This document shows, in pieces, positions 7,976-16,400 of a stretch of 64,000 bases of DNA (its first letter is position 1; the number at the start of each line of letters is the position of its first letter). Origin of the DNA: UBA4735 sp035935465 (lineage in GTDB: Bacteria; Chloroflexota; Limnocylindria; P2-11E); the NCBI GenBank assembly GCA_035935465.1, contig DASYXA010000089.1, positions 31,591-95,590 on the forward strand, in the 5' to 3' direction. Under the pieces are notes generated by a model. It had not been told where the DNA came from, ran no database searches, and worked only from the letters and a program-made list of their open reading frames with translations. Position numbers and translations under genes: made by a program.

Positions 7976-8806
7976 CCGGCGCATGCGCACGACCCGATCG
8001 AGGCCGGCAAGATCCTTCAGCACATCGACGGTCCCGAGCGGCCGCAGCAGCGCGGCGATCGGCTCGGCCTGCGGCGGATCGCACTCGAAGAACGCCGCGC
8101 CATCCGGCGCCAGGACGCGGGGCAGATCGGCGATCGCGTGGCGCACGAGCGCGAGCCCGTCCGGTCCGGCGACGGTCGCGACGCGCGGCTCGAACGCGAG
8201 CGACGTCCGCTCGCCGGCGAGCTCCTCGAGCGCGTCGTCGCGCAGGTACGGAAGGTTCGCGGCGACGACGTCGACCCGCTCCGTCACGGTGGTCAACAGG
8301 TCACCCCGACGGAACTCGATCCGCGCGCCGTTCGCCGCGGCGTTCACGCGCGCGACGGCGAGCGCCGCGACCGAGACGTCGGTCGCGATCACCCGCAGCC
8401 GCGGCGCGCTCAGGGCGAGCGCGACCGCGATCGCGCCCGACCCGGTGCCGACATCGACGACCGTGAGTCCGCGGTCGCTCACGTGGTCGCGGACCGCATC
8501 GACGAGGATCTCGGTCTCCGGTCGCGGCACGAGCACCCGCGGATCGACCGCGAAGCGGAGCCCGTAGAACTCCTTGAAGCCGCGCAGGTACGCGACCGGC
8601 ACGCCGTCGGCGCGTTTCGCGACGAACGTGTCGAACCGGGCTGCCTCCTCCGGCCCCAGCTCGACCTCGGGATGCGCGACGAGCGCCTCCTTCTCCACGC
8701 CGAGCGCGTGCGCCAGGAGCACGTCGGCGTCGAGTGCCGGTGTGGGCGCGCCGGCGCGGCGCAGCGTCTCGGTCGCGCGCGCACGGGCCTCGCCGCGAGT
8801 GGGCAC
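7973..8806 (-). CDS. prmC: Peptide chain release factor N5-glutamine methyltransferase
   Basis: Methylates the GGQ glutamine of release factors using SAM. The 277-residue protein has the N-terminal helical domain (ALDADVLLAHALG, YLRGFKEFYGLRFAVDPRVLVPRPETE) and a Rossmann methyltransferase domain with VDVGTGSGAIAVALAL. The usual NPPY catalytic motif is NLPY here, a tolerated variant. GTG 8806 lies 6 nt from GATACT within a shared divergent promoter. prmC usually accompanies tsaC, rpiB and glyA; here it is on the same strand, separated by the pseudogene and the membrane protein. Confidence 0.92.
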   Translation of the reverse strand: MPTRGEARARATETLRRAGAPTPALDADVLLAHALGVEKEALVAHPEVELGPEEAARFDTFVAKRADGVPVAYLRGFKEFYGLRFAVDPRVLVPRPETEILVDAVRDHVSDRGLTVVDVGTGSGAIAVALALSAPRLRVIATDVSVAALAVARVNAAANGARIEFRRGDLLTTVTERVDVVAANLPYLRDDALEELAGERTSLAFEPRVATVAGPDGLALVRHAIADLPRVLAPDGAAFFECDPPQAEPIAALLRPLGTVDVLKDLAGLDRVVRMRR

Positions 8807-8812
8807 GTTGGA

Positions 8813-8820
8813 AGTATCGT
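8813..8820. promoter_or_regulatory. Overlapping divergent -10 elements for prmC and the threonine dehydratase-like gene
   Basis: TATCGT (8815-8820, plus) is 7 nt from GTG 8828. GATACT (8818-8813, minus) is 6 nt from GTG 8806. The two hexamers share four bases, so only one direction can be occupied at a time. Confidence 0.55.
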
Positions 8821-8827
8821 GCGCGCG

Positions 8828-9802
8828 GTGCTCAGCCTTCGCGACATCGAGGCCGCGCGGCTCATCGTCGACCGGTACCTGCCGCGCGCGCCCATCGAGC
8901 GGAGCCCGTACCTCTCGCAGCTGCTCGGCGCAGAGATCCTGCTCAAGATCGAGACGTTCAAGCCGACGCGGACGTTCAAGGTGCGCGGCGCGCTCACCAA
9001 GATCGCGTCGCTCGACGACGCGCACCGGTCGCGCGGCGTCGTCGCGGCGTCCGCCGGCAGCCACGCGCAGGGCGTCTCGTACGCGGCGTACCGGCTCGGC
9101 GCGCCGGCGACCGTGGTCATGCCGCGCGGCGTCTCGGACACGATCGTCGGCGTCTGCCGCGCCTACGGGGCCGAGGTCCTGCTCGAGGGGGACATGTACG
9201 ACGACACCCTCGCGCTCGCGCACGAGATCGAGCGCGCGCAGGGCAAGACGTTCGTCCACCCGTACGCGGATCCGCTCATCGTCGCGGGGCAGGGCACGCT
9301 GGGGCTCGAGATCCTCGACGACGTCCCGGACGTGGATCTGGTGATCATCCCGGTCGGCGGTGGCGGGCTCATCGGCGGCGCCGCGCTCGCGTTGAAGGAG
9401 CGCCGGCCGGCGGTGCGCGTCGTGGGGGTCGAGCCGGAGGGCGCCGACGCGGTGCGGCGTTCGCGCGCGGCCGGCCATCCGGTCGTCCTGGAGCACCCGC
9501 ACAGCGTCGCGGACAAGCTGGTCGCGAAGAGCACCGAGCAGCTGAACGTGGACCTCGCGCGCGCGTACGTCGATGACCTGGTGACCGTCACCGACGCGGC
9601 CCTCGAGGCCGCGACCTACGACTACCTCGAGCGCCTCTCGCTGCTCGTCGAGCCGTCGGGTGCGGCGGCGCTGGCCGCGGTCCGCTCGGGCGTCGTGCGC
9701 CCGAGCGGCAAGACGGTGCTCGTCGTGAGCGGCGGCAACGCCGCGGCGCCGGTGCTCGCGCGGATCCTCGCCCAGCACGGCGGCAAGGCGGCCCTTGCGT
9801 GA
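8828..9802 (+). CDS. Threonine dehydratase-like PLP enzyme (tryptophan synthase beta/IlvA fold)
   Basis: A 324-residue catabolic-type enzyme without the C-terminal ACT regulatory domain. The PLP lysine is in PTRTFKVRGA (TFKxRGA instead of SFKxRGA), the substrate loop is ASAGSHAQGVSYAA and the phosphate-binding glycines are GGGGLIGG. It probably deaminates threonine or serine to the 2-oxo acid; serine racemase or hydroxyaspartate dehydratase activity cannot be excluded. The GTG at 8828 fits the leaderless promoter exactly. Its stop overlaps yjbQ (GTGA). Confidence 0.88.
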   Translation: MLSLRDIEAARLIVDRYLPRAPIERSPYLSQLLGAEILLKIETFKPTRTFKVRGALTKIASLDDAHRSRGVVAASAGSHAQGVSYAAYRLGAPATVVMPRGVSDTIVGVCRAYGAEVLLEGDMYDDTLALAHEIERAQGKTFVHPYADPLIVAGQGTLGLEILDDVPDVDLVIIPVGGGGLIGGAALALKERRPAVRVVGVEPEGADAVRRSRAAGHPVVLEHPHSVADKLVAKSTEQLNVDLARAYVDDLVTVTDAALEAATYDYLERLSLLVEPSGAAALAAVRSGVVRPSGKTVLVVSGGNAAAPVLARILAQHGGKAALA

Positions 9803-10215
9803 CGACCACGCACCTCGGCTTGCGGATCGAGACCACGACGAAGGCCGAGACCATCGACATCACCGAGCGCGTCGCGGCGAAGGTGAAGGACGCCAGGATC
9901 CGCGACGGCATCTGCGTCGTGACGGTCGCGCACACGACCGCGGCGGTGTTCATCAACGAGAACGCCGACCCCGACGTGCGGCGCGATCTGCTCGCGACGC
10001 TCGCGCGGCTCGTCCCGGACGCGGGCGACTACCGGCACGCGGAGGGCAACGGCCCGGCGCACATCAAGTCGGTGCTGGTGGGCGGTGACGTCACGGTCGC
10101 GATCAGGGACGGAGCGCTCGATCTCGGCCGGTGGCAGGGCATCTACGTCGCCGAGTTCGACGGACCGCGGACGCGGAGCGCGACCGTCACGATCATCGGC
10201 GAGCGCGCGGGCTAA
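9799..10215 (+). CDS. YjbQ/UPF0047 family protein (secondary thiamine-phosphate synthase-like)
   Basis: 138 residues with the family features VTVAHTTAAVFINENADPDV and a HIKSVLVGGDVTVAI stretch; the family fold binds metal through conserved histidines. E. coli YjbQ can weakly replace thiamine-phosphate synthase, but the physiological role is not settled. It is translationally coupled to the dehydratase upstream. Its stop TAA opens a TAAACT hexamer that may be the promoter of tldD. Confidence 0.88.
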   Translation: MTTTHLGLRIETTTKAETIDITERVAAKVKDARIRDGICVVTVAHTTAAVFINENADPDVRRDLLATLARLVPDAGDYRHAEGNGPAHIKSVLVGGDVTVAIRDGALDLGRWQGIYVAEFDGPRTRSATVTIIGERAG

Positions 10216-10218
10216 ACT
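10213..10218 (+). promoter_or_regulatory. -10 element TAAACT overlapping the yjbQ stop
   Basis: TAAACT begins with the yjbQ TAA stop. It is followed downstream by a strong GGGGAGG (10230-10236), so the tldD mRNA here would carry a short leader with a Shine-Dalgarno site. Confidence 0.4.
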
Positions 10219-10271
10219 CGCGACCTCTAGGGGAGGCCTGACCGATCGCTACCGCCACGTTGCCGCGCACC

Positions 10272-11672
10272 ATGAGCGTCAGCGAGAAGGCTGCATCGCG
10301 CGCATTGCGCACCGCGCTGTCGCGCGGCGGCGACTGGGCCGAGCTGTTCTGGGAGCGCAGCAACACGGTCACGCTCACCCTCGATGACGGCAAGCTCGAG
10401 GATGCGATCACCGGCGTGGACCAGGGTGCCGGGATCCGCGTGACCGCGCGCGACCGCGGCGTGTACGCGAACGGGAACGTGAACGACGGCGACGACCTGC
10501 TCGCCATCGCCGGCCGCGCGGCCGCGGCGATCGCCGACGACGGCGGCACGCGTGAGGTCACCGCGATCTCGGCCGACGTGCTCCCCCGCCCATCCGTCGT
10601 GCAGATCGACCCGCGGACCGTGCCGATCGAGCGCAAGGTCGCCCTCCTGAAGCTCGCGAACGAGCGCGCGCGGGCCGCGGACCCGCGCGTGCACCAGGTG
10701 ACCGTGCTGTACCGCGAGAGCGTCCAGGACGTCGTCGTCGCGAACAGCGACGGGCGTTTCCGCACCGACTCGCGCACGCGGCTCGTCTTCGGCGTGCTCG
10801 TCACGGCGAAGCAGGGCGACGTGCTCGAGTCCGGCTACAAGGCGAGGGCCGGCACCGAGGGTTTCGAGATGCTCACCGAGGAGGCCGTGCTCGAGACCAC
10901 GCTGACGGCCGCGCGGCTCGCCGTGCAGAACGTCCAGGCCGAGCCCGCGCCGGCCGGCACGTACACGGTCGTGCTCGCGAGCGACGCCGGCGGCACCCTC
11001 ATCCACGAGTCGGTCGGGCACGGGCTCGAGGCGGATCTCAACCTCAAGGGGATGTCGGTGTACTCGGGCCGGCTCGGACAGCAGGTCGCGAGCGAGCTCA
11101 TCACGGTCATCGACGACGGGACCGACCCGGGCAAGCGCGGCACCCAGGCGATGGACGACGAGGGGACCCAGACCGGCCGCACCGTGCTGATCGAGAACGG
11201 GATCCTGAAGACGTACCTGAGCGACCGGAAGCACGCGCGGAAGCTCGGCATCCCGGAGAGCGGCAACGGGCGGCGCGAGTCGTTCCGGCACCTGCCGATC
11301 TGCCGGATGACCACGACCATGATCCGGCCCGGCACGTCCGATCCGGCCGCGATCCTGGCGTCGGTGCAGGACGGCGTCTTCGTGAAGGGCATGGGCGGCG
11401 GGCAGGTCGACGTCGTCAGCGGCAACTTCGCGTTCGAGATCACCGAGTGCTATCGGATCCGCGACGGAAAGCAGGCCGAGCCGCTGCGCGGCGCGACGCT
11501 CGTCGGCCAGGGCCCGAAGCTCATGAGCGAGATCGACATGGTCGGCTGGGACCTCGGCTACTCGGTCGGGACCTGCGGCAAGGAGGGCCAGGGCGCCCCG
11601 GTCGCCGACGCCCAGCCGACGCTGCGCATCCCGAGCGTCGTCGTCGGCGGCAAGGTGAAAGCGCAGCGATGA
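10272..11672 (+). CDS. tldD: TldD-type metallopeptidase
   Basis: The metal-binding subunit of the TldD/TldE (PmbA) heterodimer, which degrades unfolded peptides and matures some modified peptides. The 466-residue protein has the zinc motif HESVGHGLEADL (HExxxH) and conserved VKGMGGGQVDVVSGNFAFE and TCGKEGQGAPVADAQPT at the C-terminus with a metal-ligand cysteine. ATG 10272 is preferred; an in-frame TTG at 10260 and an ATC at 10245, 8 nt from GGGGAGG, are alternatives. It overlaps pmbA by 4 nt (ATGA). Confidence 0.94.
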   Translation: MSVSEKAASRALRTALSRGGDWAELFWERSNTVTLTLDDGKLEDAITGVDQGAGIRVTARDRGVYANGNVNDGDDLLAIAGRAAAAIADDGGTREVTAISADVLPRPSVVQIDPRTVPIERKVALLKLANERARAADPRVHQVTVLYRESVQDVVVANSDGRFRTDSRTRLVFGVLVTAKQGDVLESGYKARAGTEGFEMLTEEAVLETTLTAARLAVQNVQAEPAPAGTYTVVLASDAGGTLIHESVGHGLEADLNLKGMSVYSGRLGQQVASELITVIDDGTDPGKRGTQAMDDEGTQTGRTVLIENGILKTYLSDRKHARKLGIPESGNGRRESFRHLPICRMTTTMIRPGTSDPAAILASVQDGVFVKGMGGGQVDVVSGNFAFEITECYRIRDGKQAEPLRGATLVGQGPKLMSEIDMVGWDLGYSVGTCGKEGQGAPVADAQPTLRIPSVVVGGKVKAQR

Positions 11673-13027
11673 GCGAGAAGCTGTCCAACGACGCGGCCGT
11701 GGATCGCGCGCTCGCGTCGATCAGGGGCGTGCGGGTCGATGGCGGCGAGGTGTTCCTCCGCGACGGCCAGTCGACGACGGTCGAGGTGCGCGAGGGCGAG
11801 ATCGAGAACGCGATCACCCGCGGCGAACGCGGCATCGGCGTGCGCGTGCTGCGCGGCGGCCGGGTCGGATTCGCCTACTCGAGCGACCTGTCGGCCGCGG
11901 GGATCGAGGACTGCGTCAACGCGTCGCGCGACATCGCGTCCGTGACCGAGCCGGATCCGGACGTGTCCATCGCGACGCACAAGATCGAGCCACCCGATCT
12001 GCGCCTGTACGAGCCGGGCATCGACGAGCGCTCGGTGCGGGAGCGCGCGGAGGTCGCGTTCGCGGTCGAGCGTGCGGCGAGGCGCGTCGACGCCCGCATC
12101 ACCGGGTTCCGCAAGACGACGTACAGCGACGGATCGCTGACGACGATCGTCGCCACGACCGCCGACGTCCGCGGCACCTACCGCGAGACGTACTTCAGCG
12201 TCGGCACGTCCGCGGTCGCGACGGCCGGCGAGGAGCGGCAGGTCGGCTATCACGGCGAGGCGAAGCGGCAGTTCGCCGCGATCGATCCCGACGCGGTGGG
12301 CCGCCGCGCGGCGGAGCTCGCGGTCGGCAAGCTCGGCGCGCGGACGTTCAAGACGCAGACGCTGCCGATCGTGCTCGACCCGTACATGGGGATCTCGCTG
12401 CTCGGCGCGCTCGTACCGCTCTTCTCGGCGGACTCGGTGATCAAGGGCAAGAGCCTGTTCGCGGGCAGGCTCGGCGAGGCGGTGGCCAGCGACCGGGTGA
12501 CGATCGTGGACGACGCGCGGACGCCCGGTGCCCTCCGCAGCGCGCCGTTCGACGGCGAGGGCGTCGCGACGAGCACGCGCACGCTCGTCGACACAGGCGT
12601 GTTGCGCGGCTACCTCTCGTCGCTCAAGACGGCGAAGAAGATGGACCAGCCCCCCACCGGCAATGCGCGGCGGTCGTCATACGCGGCGCCCAGCCGGATC
12701 GGTGCCGCGAACTTCCATCTCGCGGCCGGTGGGACCGACCCCCGGGTGCTCGTGAGGCGGCTCGACCGGTCGCTGCGGATCACCTCGCTGCTCAACCTGC
12801 ACACGGTCGATCCGATCTCCGGCGAGTTCTCGCTCGGCGCGACCGGCGACTACCTGGAGCAGGGCGAGCGCCGGTACCCGGTCCAGGGCATCACCATCGC
12901 GGGCAATCTCACGACGCTCCTCGCGTCGATCACCGGCGTCGCGAACGACCTGACGTTCGGGTCGTCCGGGCTCGGGAGCCCGACGGTCGTCATCTCCCAG
13001 CTGTCCGTCGGAGGCGTCTCCGCCTGA
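11669..13027 (+). CDS. pmbA: TldE/PmbA-type partner of TldD
   Basis: 452 residues, homologous to the preceding TldD (GGEVFLRDGQ, GFAYSSDLS, PIVLDPYMGISLLGALVPLFSADSV) but without the HExxxH zinc site, as expected for the non-metal subunit. It should form the TldD/E protease. Translation is coupled to tldD (ATGA) and to the next gene, whose CTG overlaps its TGA. Confidence 0.93.
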   Translation: MSEKLSNDAAVDRALASIRGVRVDGGEVFLRDGQSTTVEVREGEIENAITRGERGIGVRVLRGGRVGFAYSSDLSAAGIEDCVNASRDIASVTEPDPDVSIATHKIEPPDLRLYEPGIDERSVRERAEVAFAVERAARRVDARITGFRKTTYSDGSLTTIVATTADVRGTYRETYFSVGTSAVATAGEERQVGYHGEAKRQFAAIDPDAVGRRAAELAVGKLGARTFKTQTLPIVLDPYMGISLLGALVPLFSADSVIKGKSLFAGRLGEAVASDRVTIVDDARTPGALRSAPFDGEGVATSTRTLVDTGVLRGYLSSLKTAKKMDQPPTGNARRSSYAAPSRIGAANFHLAAGGTDPRVLVRRLDRSLRITSLLNLHTVDPISGEFSLGATGDYLEQGERRYPVQGITIAGNLTTLLASITGVANDLTFGSSGLGSPTVVISQLSVGGVSA

Positions 13028-13965
13028 CCAAGCTGCTGAAAGACCAGGCACCGTTCCGTTTCGGCGCGGGACAGGAGTGCACGTTCCCGGCAGCGCTCGC
13101 AGCGGCCACGAAGACCGAGTACGACTGGCTCATGGGCGCGTCAGGCGCGGCGTTCGACACGACGATCGACGTCGAGGGCTTCGATCCCCTCGCGGCGACG
13201 CCGCGCGATCCCGAGACGCAGAGGCTCGCGGCGCGCGCGGCCGGGGTGAGGCTCGACGACGTGCCGCCGCCGTACGACGACGAGCTTCGCGATCTCGTGG
13301 CCGCGCGGATCCGCGAGGCGATCGACGCAAGGCTGCCGCCGCTCATCCGCGGGGCCGTCGGTCCTCCCGAGTACGGGCTGATCGTCGGATACACCGACGA
13401 CGACCGGTTCCTGGTGCGCACGTTCTTCGACAAGGACGACAAGCCGAGCCAGATCGGCTGGCCCGACTTCATCGACGCGGAGCACGGCGGCCCGATCTTC
13501 CTCGATGAGACGGGTCCCCCCGAGCGCGCGATGGTCGCGAAGGGCGGCCTCGATGCCGGCCTTGCGCGCGCCGAGCGCTCCCTCGGGGCGCTCATGGGCT
13601 GGGCCACGGCGCTGCGCGACGAGGCACGGTGGGCCGATGTGAAGCACGCCGGCACCGCGGCGTTCGCCGATCACGCGATGCGCGTCGTCCTCGCGGACAA
13701 GCGGCGGGCCGCGGCCCGGTTCCTGCGCGGGCTGCGCTCGTTGTTCACGACGCCGGGCGGAGATCTGCTTCGCGCGGCCGAATCGTACGGTTACGTCGTG
13801 GAGGCGCTCGAGAAGGTCGGGACGAAGCCGTTCGACGCGTCGGTGGCGATGCGGTTCCTCGACCCGGGCCACCGCCGCGGCATCGCCAAGGCGCTGGACG
13901 CCGTCCTCGGCCACGAGCAGGAGGCCCACGACGCGCTCCGGGCCGCTCGTGCGAGCATCCGGTAG
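13024..13965 (+). CDS. BtrH/C39-peptidase-like cysteine protein, function unknown
   Basis: 313 residues from a CTG at 13024 that overlaps the pmbA stop and has GGAGG 9 nt upstream. The N-terminus contains GQECTFPAALAAAT followed by YDWLMGASGAAFDTT, the pattern of BtrH-N/C39-like papain-fold proteins (catalytic-type cysteine, then a GxSGxAF motif). The C-terminal half is helical and not recognised. An ATG at 13132 would cut off the cysteine, so it is unlikely. Sitting in an operon with TldD/PmbA, it may act in peptide processing or acyl transfer; that is inference. Confidence 0.68.
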   Translation: MTKLLKDQAPFRFGAGQECTFPAALAAATKTEYDWLMGASGAAFDTTIDVEGFDPLAATPRDPETQRLAARAAGVRLDDVPPPYDDELRDLVAARIREAIDARLPPLIRGAVGPPEYGLIVGYTDDDRFLVRTFFDKDDKPSQIGWPDFIDAEHGGPIFLDETGPPERAMVAKGGLDAGLARAERSLGALMGWATALRDEARWADVKHAGTAAFADHAMRVVLADKRRAAARFLRGLRSLFTTPGGDLLRAAESYGYVVEALEKVGTKPFDASVAMRFLDPGHRRGIAKALDAVLGHEQEAHDALRAARASIR

Positions 13966-13984
13966 GACATGCGGAGATCGATAG

Positions 13985-14785
13985 CTGACTGACCAGCTCG
14001 CGGCCGTCATCCTCGGCCTGGTACAGGGACTCACCGAGTTCCTGCCGGTGAGCTCGACCGCCCACCTCATCCTGGTATCCGACGTCCTCAAGCTCGACCC
14101 TGCGAAATTCGGACTCAGCTTCGATGTCGCGCTGCACCTCGGGACCGCGCTCGCGGTCCTCGTCTACTTCGCCTCGGCCTGGATCGGCCTCCTCGGCGAC
14201 GTGCTGCGCGGCCGCTGGCGGCTGCCGATCGTCATCGTCGTCGGGACGATCCCCGGGGCCGTCGCCGGCGTGCTCCTCGAGACCGCGGTGTCCACGACGC
14301 TGCGGAGCGCCGTGTACATCGCGGTCGGTCTGGTCATCGGATCCGCGGTCTTCGTCCTCGCCGAGCGCCTCGGGGCGCGGCGGCGCCGGCTCGAGCGCGC
14401 GTCGCTCGTCGACGCGGTCGTCATCGGCGCGGCCCAGGCCCTCGCGCTCCTTCCCGGCATCTCGCGATCGGGCATCACGATCTCGGCCGGGCTGTTCCGC
14501 GGTCTCGAGCGCGGCGACGCGACGCGGTTCTCGTTCCTCCTGGCCACACCGATCATCCTCGGCGCGGGCGCGAAGACGCTGCTCGACGCGCGCAAGCTCT
14601 CCGGCCTCACCGCGGAGCTGGACATCGTCCTCATCGGCTTCGCGGTGTCGTTCCTCTCGGGCCTCGCGGCGGTCGCGTTCATGGTCCGGTACCTGCGCAC
14701 GCATTCGCTGAGCGTCTTCGTCATCTACCGCGTCGCGCTCGCGGTCGTCATCCTCGCGGCGGTGGCCGTCGGCGCGCTGAGCTGA
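13985..14785 (+). CDS. uppP: Undecaprenyl-diphosphatase (BacA/UppP family)
   Basis: Dephosphorylates undecaprenyl pyrophosphate to recycle the cell-wall lipid carrier. It has about eight membrane segments, the catalytic QGLTEFLPVSSTAHL motif and the second motif LLPGISRSGITISAG. The first motif lies upstream of the GTG at 14048, and in-frame upstream codons to the TAG stop contain only CTG candidates. CTG 13985 has GGAG 8 nt upstream, making CTG initiation nearly certain. It overlaps the converging HAD gene by 38 nt. Confidence 0.93.
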   Translation: MTDQLAAVILGLVQGLTEFLPVSSTAHLILVSDVLKLDPAKFGLSFDVALHLGTALAVLVYFASAWIGLLGDVLRGRWRLPIVIVVGTIPGAVAGVLLETAVSTTLRSAVYIAVGLVIGSAVFVLAERLGARRRRLERASLVDAVVIGAAQALALLPGISRSGITISAGLFRGLERGDATRFSFLLATPIILGAGAKTLLDARKLSGLTAELDIVLIGFAVSFLSGLAAVAFMVRYLRTHSLSVFVIYRVALAVVILAAVAVGALS

Positions 14786-15575
14786 TCGCCGCGAGCGCAG
14801 GCGAAAGTCCGGCCAAGCTCGCGATGGTCGCGTCCGCCGACGGCGATCCCTCTGACCGCTCTGCGCCACGATCCACCAGGATCGACGCGACCCCCGCGTT
14901 CCGCGCGCCGGCGATATCGCGCTCCCGACTGTCGCCGACCACGACCGCCTCGTCGGCGCTGACGCCGAGCCGCTCGAGCGCGATCCGCAACATCGCCGCT
15001 TCGGGCTTGCCGGATCCGATCTCCTCGGAGATGACGACGATCGGGAAGTAGCGCTCGAGACCGGACGCGCGCACCTTCGCGCGCTGGACGTCGCCGGGTC
15101 CGTTCGTCGCCATCGCGAGCCCGTACTCGCCGGCAACAGGTCGCAGCGCGGGCACCGCGTCGGGATACGGCGGCGAGAAGACCCGCTGCCGCGCGCGGAA
15201 TGCCGCGTCGAGCGTTCGGCCCAAGGCATCACGCGACGCGGGCTCGACACCGTGCGCCGCGAGCCCGCGATGCCACGCCTCGCGACGGTACTCGGGCATC
15301 CACGCGCGCAGCCGGGCGTGCTCGGGCCGTCCCGCGGTCAGGTCCGTGAGGAGGCTCGTCGGTGAGCCGATGCCGAGGCGAAGGCATTCGGCGGCCCACG
15401 GTGACGATCGCCAGAGCGCGTGCGACGCCTCGAACACCGACCGGCGGAGCGCAGACACGTCGAGGCCGAGCTCCTGCGCGATGTCGCCGCAGCCATCGTC
15501 GAACGCCCGCTCGTAGCTCGCGAACTCCGGCACGAGCGTGTTGTCGAGATCGACGATGAGCGCGCGGACGGGCAC
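14748..15575 (-). CDS. HAD-superfamily hydrolase
   Basis: A 275-residue haloacid-dehalogenase-fold phosphatase with motif I DLDNTLV, motif II ATNG, the motif III lysine in GSGKPEAAMLRIAL and motif IV VVGDSRERDIAGARNAG. The cap domain is helical (residues ~20-110), as in subfamily I phosphoglycolate-phosphatase-like enzymes. The substrate cannot be told. GTG 15575 lies 7 nt after GATACT; a TTG at 15593 is a longer alternative. It is divergent from the SDR gene. Confidence 0.87.
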   Translation of the reverse strand: MPVRALIVDLDNTLVPEFASYERAFDDGCGDIAQELGLDVSALRRSVFEASHALWRSSPWAAECLRLGIGSPTSLLTDLTAGRPEHARLRAWMPEYRREAWHRGLAAHGVEPASRDALGRTLDAAFRARQRVFSPPYPDAVPALRPVAGEYGLAMATNGPGDVQRAKVRASGLERYFPIVVISEEIGSGKPEAAMLRIALERLGVSADEAVVVGDSRERDIAGARNAGVASILVDRGAERSEGSPSADATIASLAGLSPALAAISSARRRPPPRG

Positions 15576-15582
15576 GCCGCGA

Positions 15583-15605
15583 AGTATCGGCAATCGCGCT
15601 AGCGT
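15583..15605. promoter_or_regulatory. Divergent leaderless-type -10 elements, HAD and SDR genes
   Basis: GATACT (15588-15583, minus) is 7 nt before GTG 15575. TAGCGT (15600-15605, plus) is 6 nt before GTG 15612. Confidence 0.5.
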
Positions 15606-15611
15606 CTAACC

Positions 15612-16400
15612 GTGGACCTCGGACTCAGGGAGAAGCGCGTCCTAGTCGCCGCCGCGAGCAAGGGCCTCGGCCGCGCGATCGCCGCGGAGTTCGTGGAGGA
15701 AGGCGCGCGCGTCGTCATCTGCTCGCGCGAGTCCGCGCGGATCGAGCAGGTCGCGCAGGACATCGGTGCCGCCAAGGGCATCGCTGCCGATGTCAGCACG
15801 GAAGACGGCTGCCGCACGTTCGTCGCGGAGGGGACGAAGGCGCTCGGCGGGATCGACGTGCTGGTGGTGAACGCGGGCGGACCGAAGCCCGGGAAGTTCG
15901 TGGACCTCGACGATGCGGCGTGGCAGAAGGCGTTCGAGCTGACGCTCCTCTCGGCCGTGCGACTCACCCGCCTCGCACTGCCCGAGCTCCGGAAGACGAA
16001 GGGCTCGATCGTGTTCTCGACCTCGACGTCGGTGCGGCAGCCAGGCTCGCCCGCCTACGGGACGCTCATGCTCTCGAACGGCCTGCGGGCCGCGGTGCAC
16101 GGTCTCCTCAAGACCCTCTCGACGGAGCTCGCGGCGGATGGGATCCGGGTGAACGCGATCCAGCCCGGCCGTATCTCCACCGAGCGGATCGCGGAGCTCG
16201 ACGCCGACACCGCGAGGCGCGAGGGGATCCCGATCGAGACGGTCCGGGAACGCTTCGAGAAGGGCGCGATCCCGCTCGGGCGCTACGGCCGGCCCGACGA
16301 GTTCGCCGCGGCGGCGGTGTTCCTCGCGTCGCCGCGCGCGTCCTACATCACCGGCGTGAGCCTGCAGGTCGACGGCGGCATGCTCACGAGCATGTGGTGA
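15612..16400 (+). CDS. Short-chain dehydrogenase/reductase
   Basis: A 262-residue Rossmann-fold SDR. The cofactor loop is AAASKGLGRAIA and the NAG motif is VVNAGGPKPG; RVNAIQPGRI and TGVSLQVDGG follow family pattern. The usual YxxxK dyad is not evident: the region reads SPAYGTLMLSNGLRAAVHG, with tyrosine present but no lysine four residues on. Some SDR subgroups share this SN(x)LR form. It probably reduces a keto compound; the substrate is unknown. It overlaps the next gene by 4 nt. Confidence 0.88.
   Translation: MDLGLREKRVLVAAASKGLGRAIAAEFVEEGARVVICSRESARIEQVAQDIGAAKGIAADVSTEDGCRTFVAEGTKALGGIDVLVVNAGGPKPGKFVDLDDAAWQKAFELTLLSAVRLTRLALPELRKTKGSIVFSTSTSVRQPGSPAYGTLMLSNGLRAAVHGLLKTLSTELAADGIRVNAIQPGRISTERIAELDADTARREGIPIETVRERFEKGAIPLGRYGRPDEFAAAAVFLASPRASYITGVSLQVDGGMLTSMW

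Noticed and set aside
7958..8827. N-terminal extension of the threonine dehydratase-like ORF
   Set aside because: It is antisense to prmC and shadow-like; the promoter and family alignment place the start at 8828.
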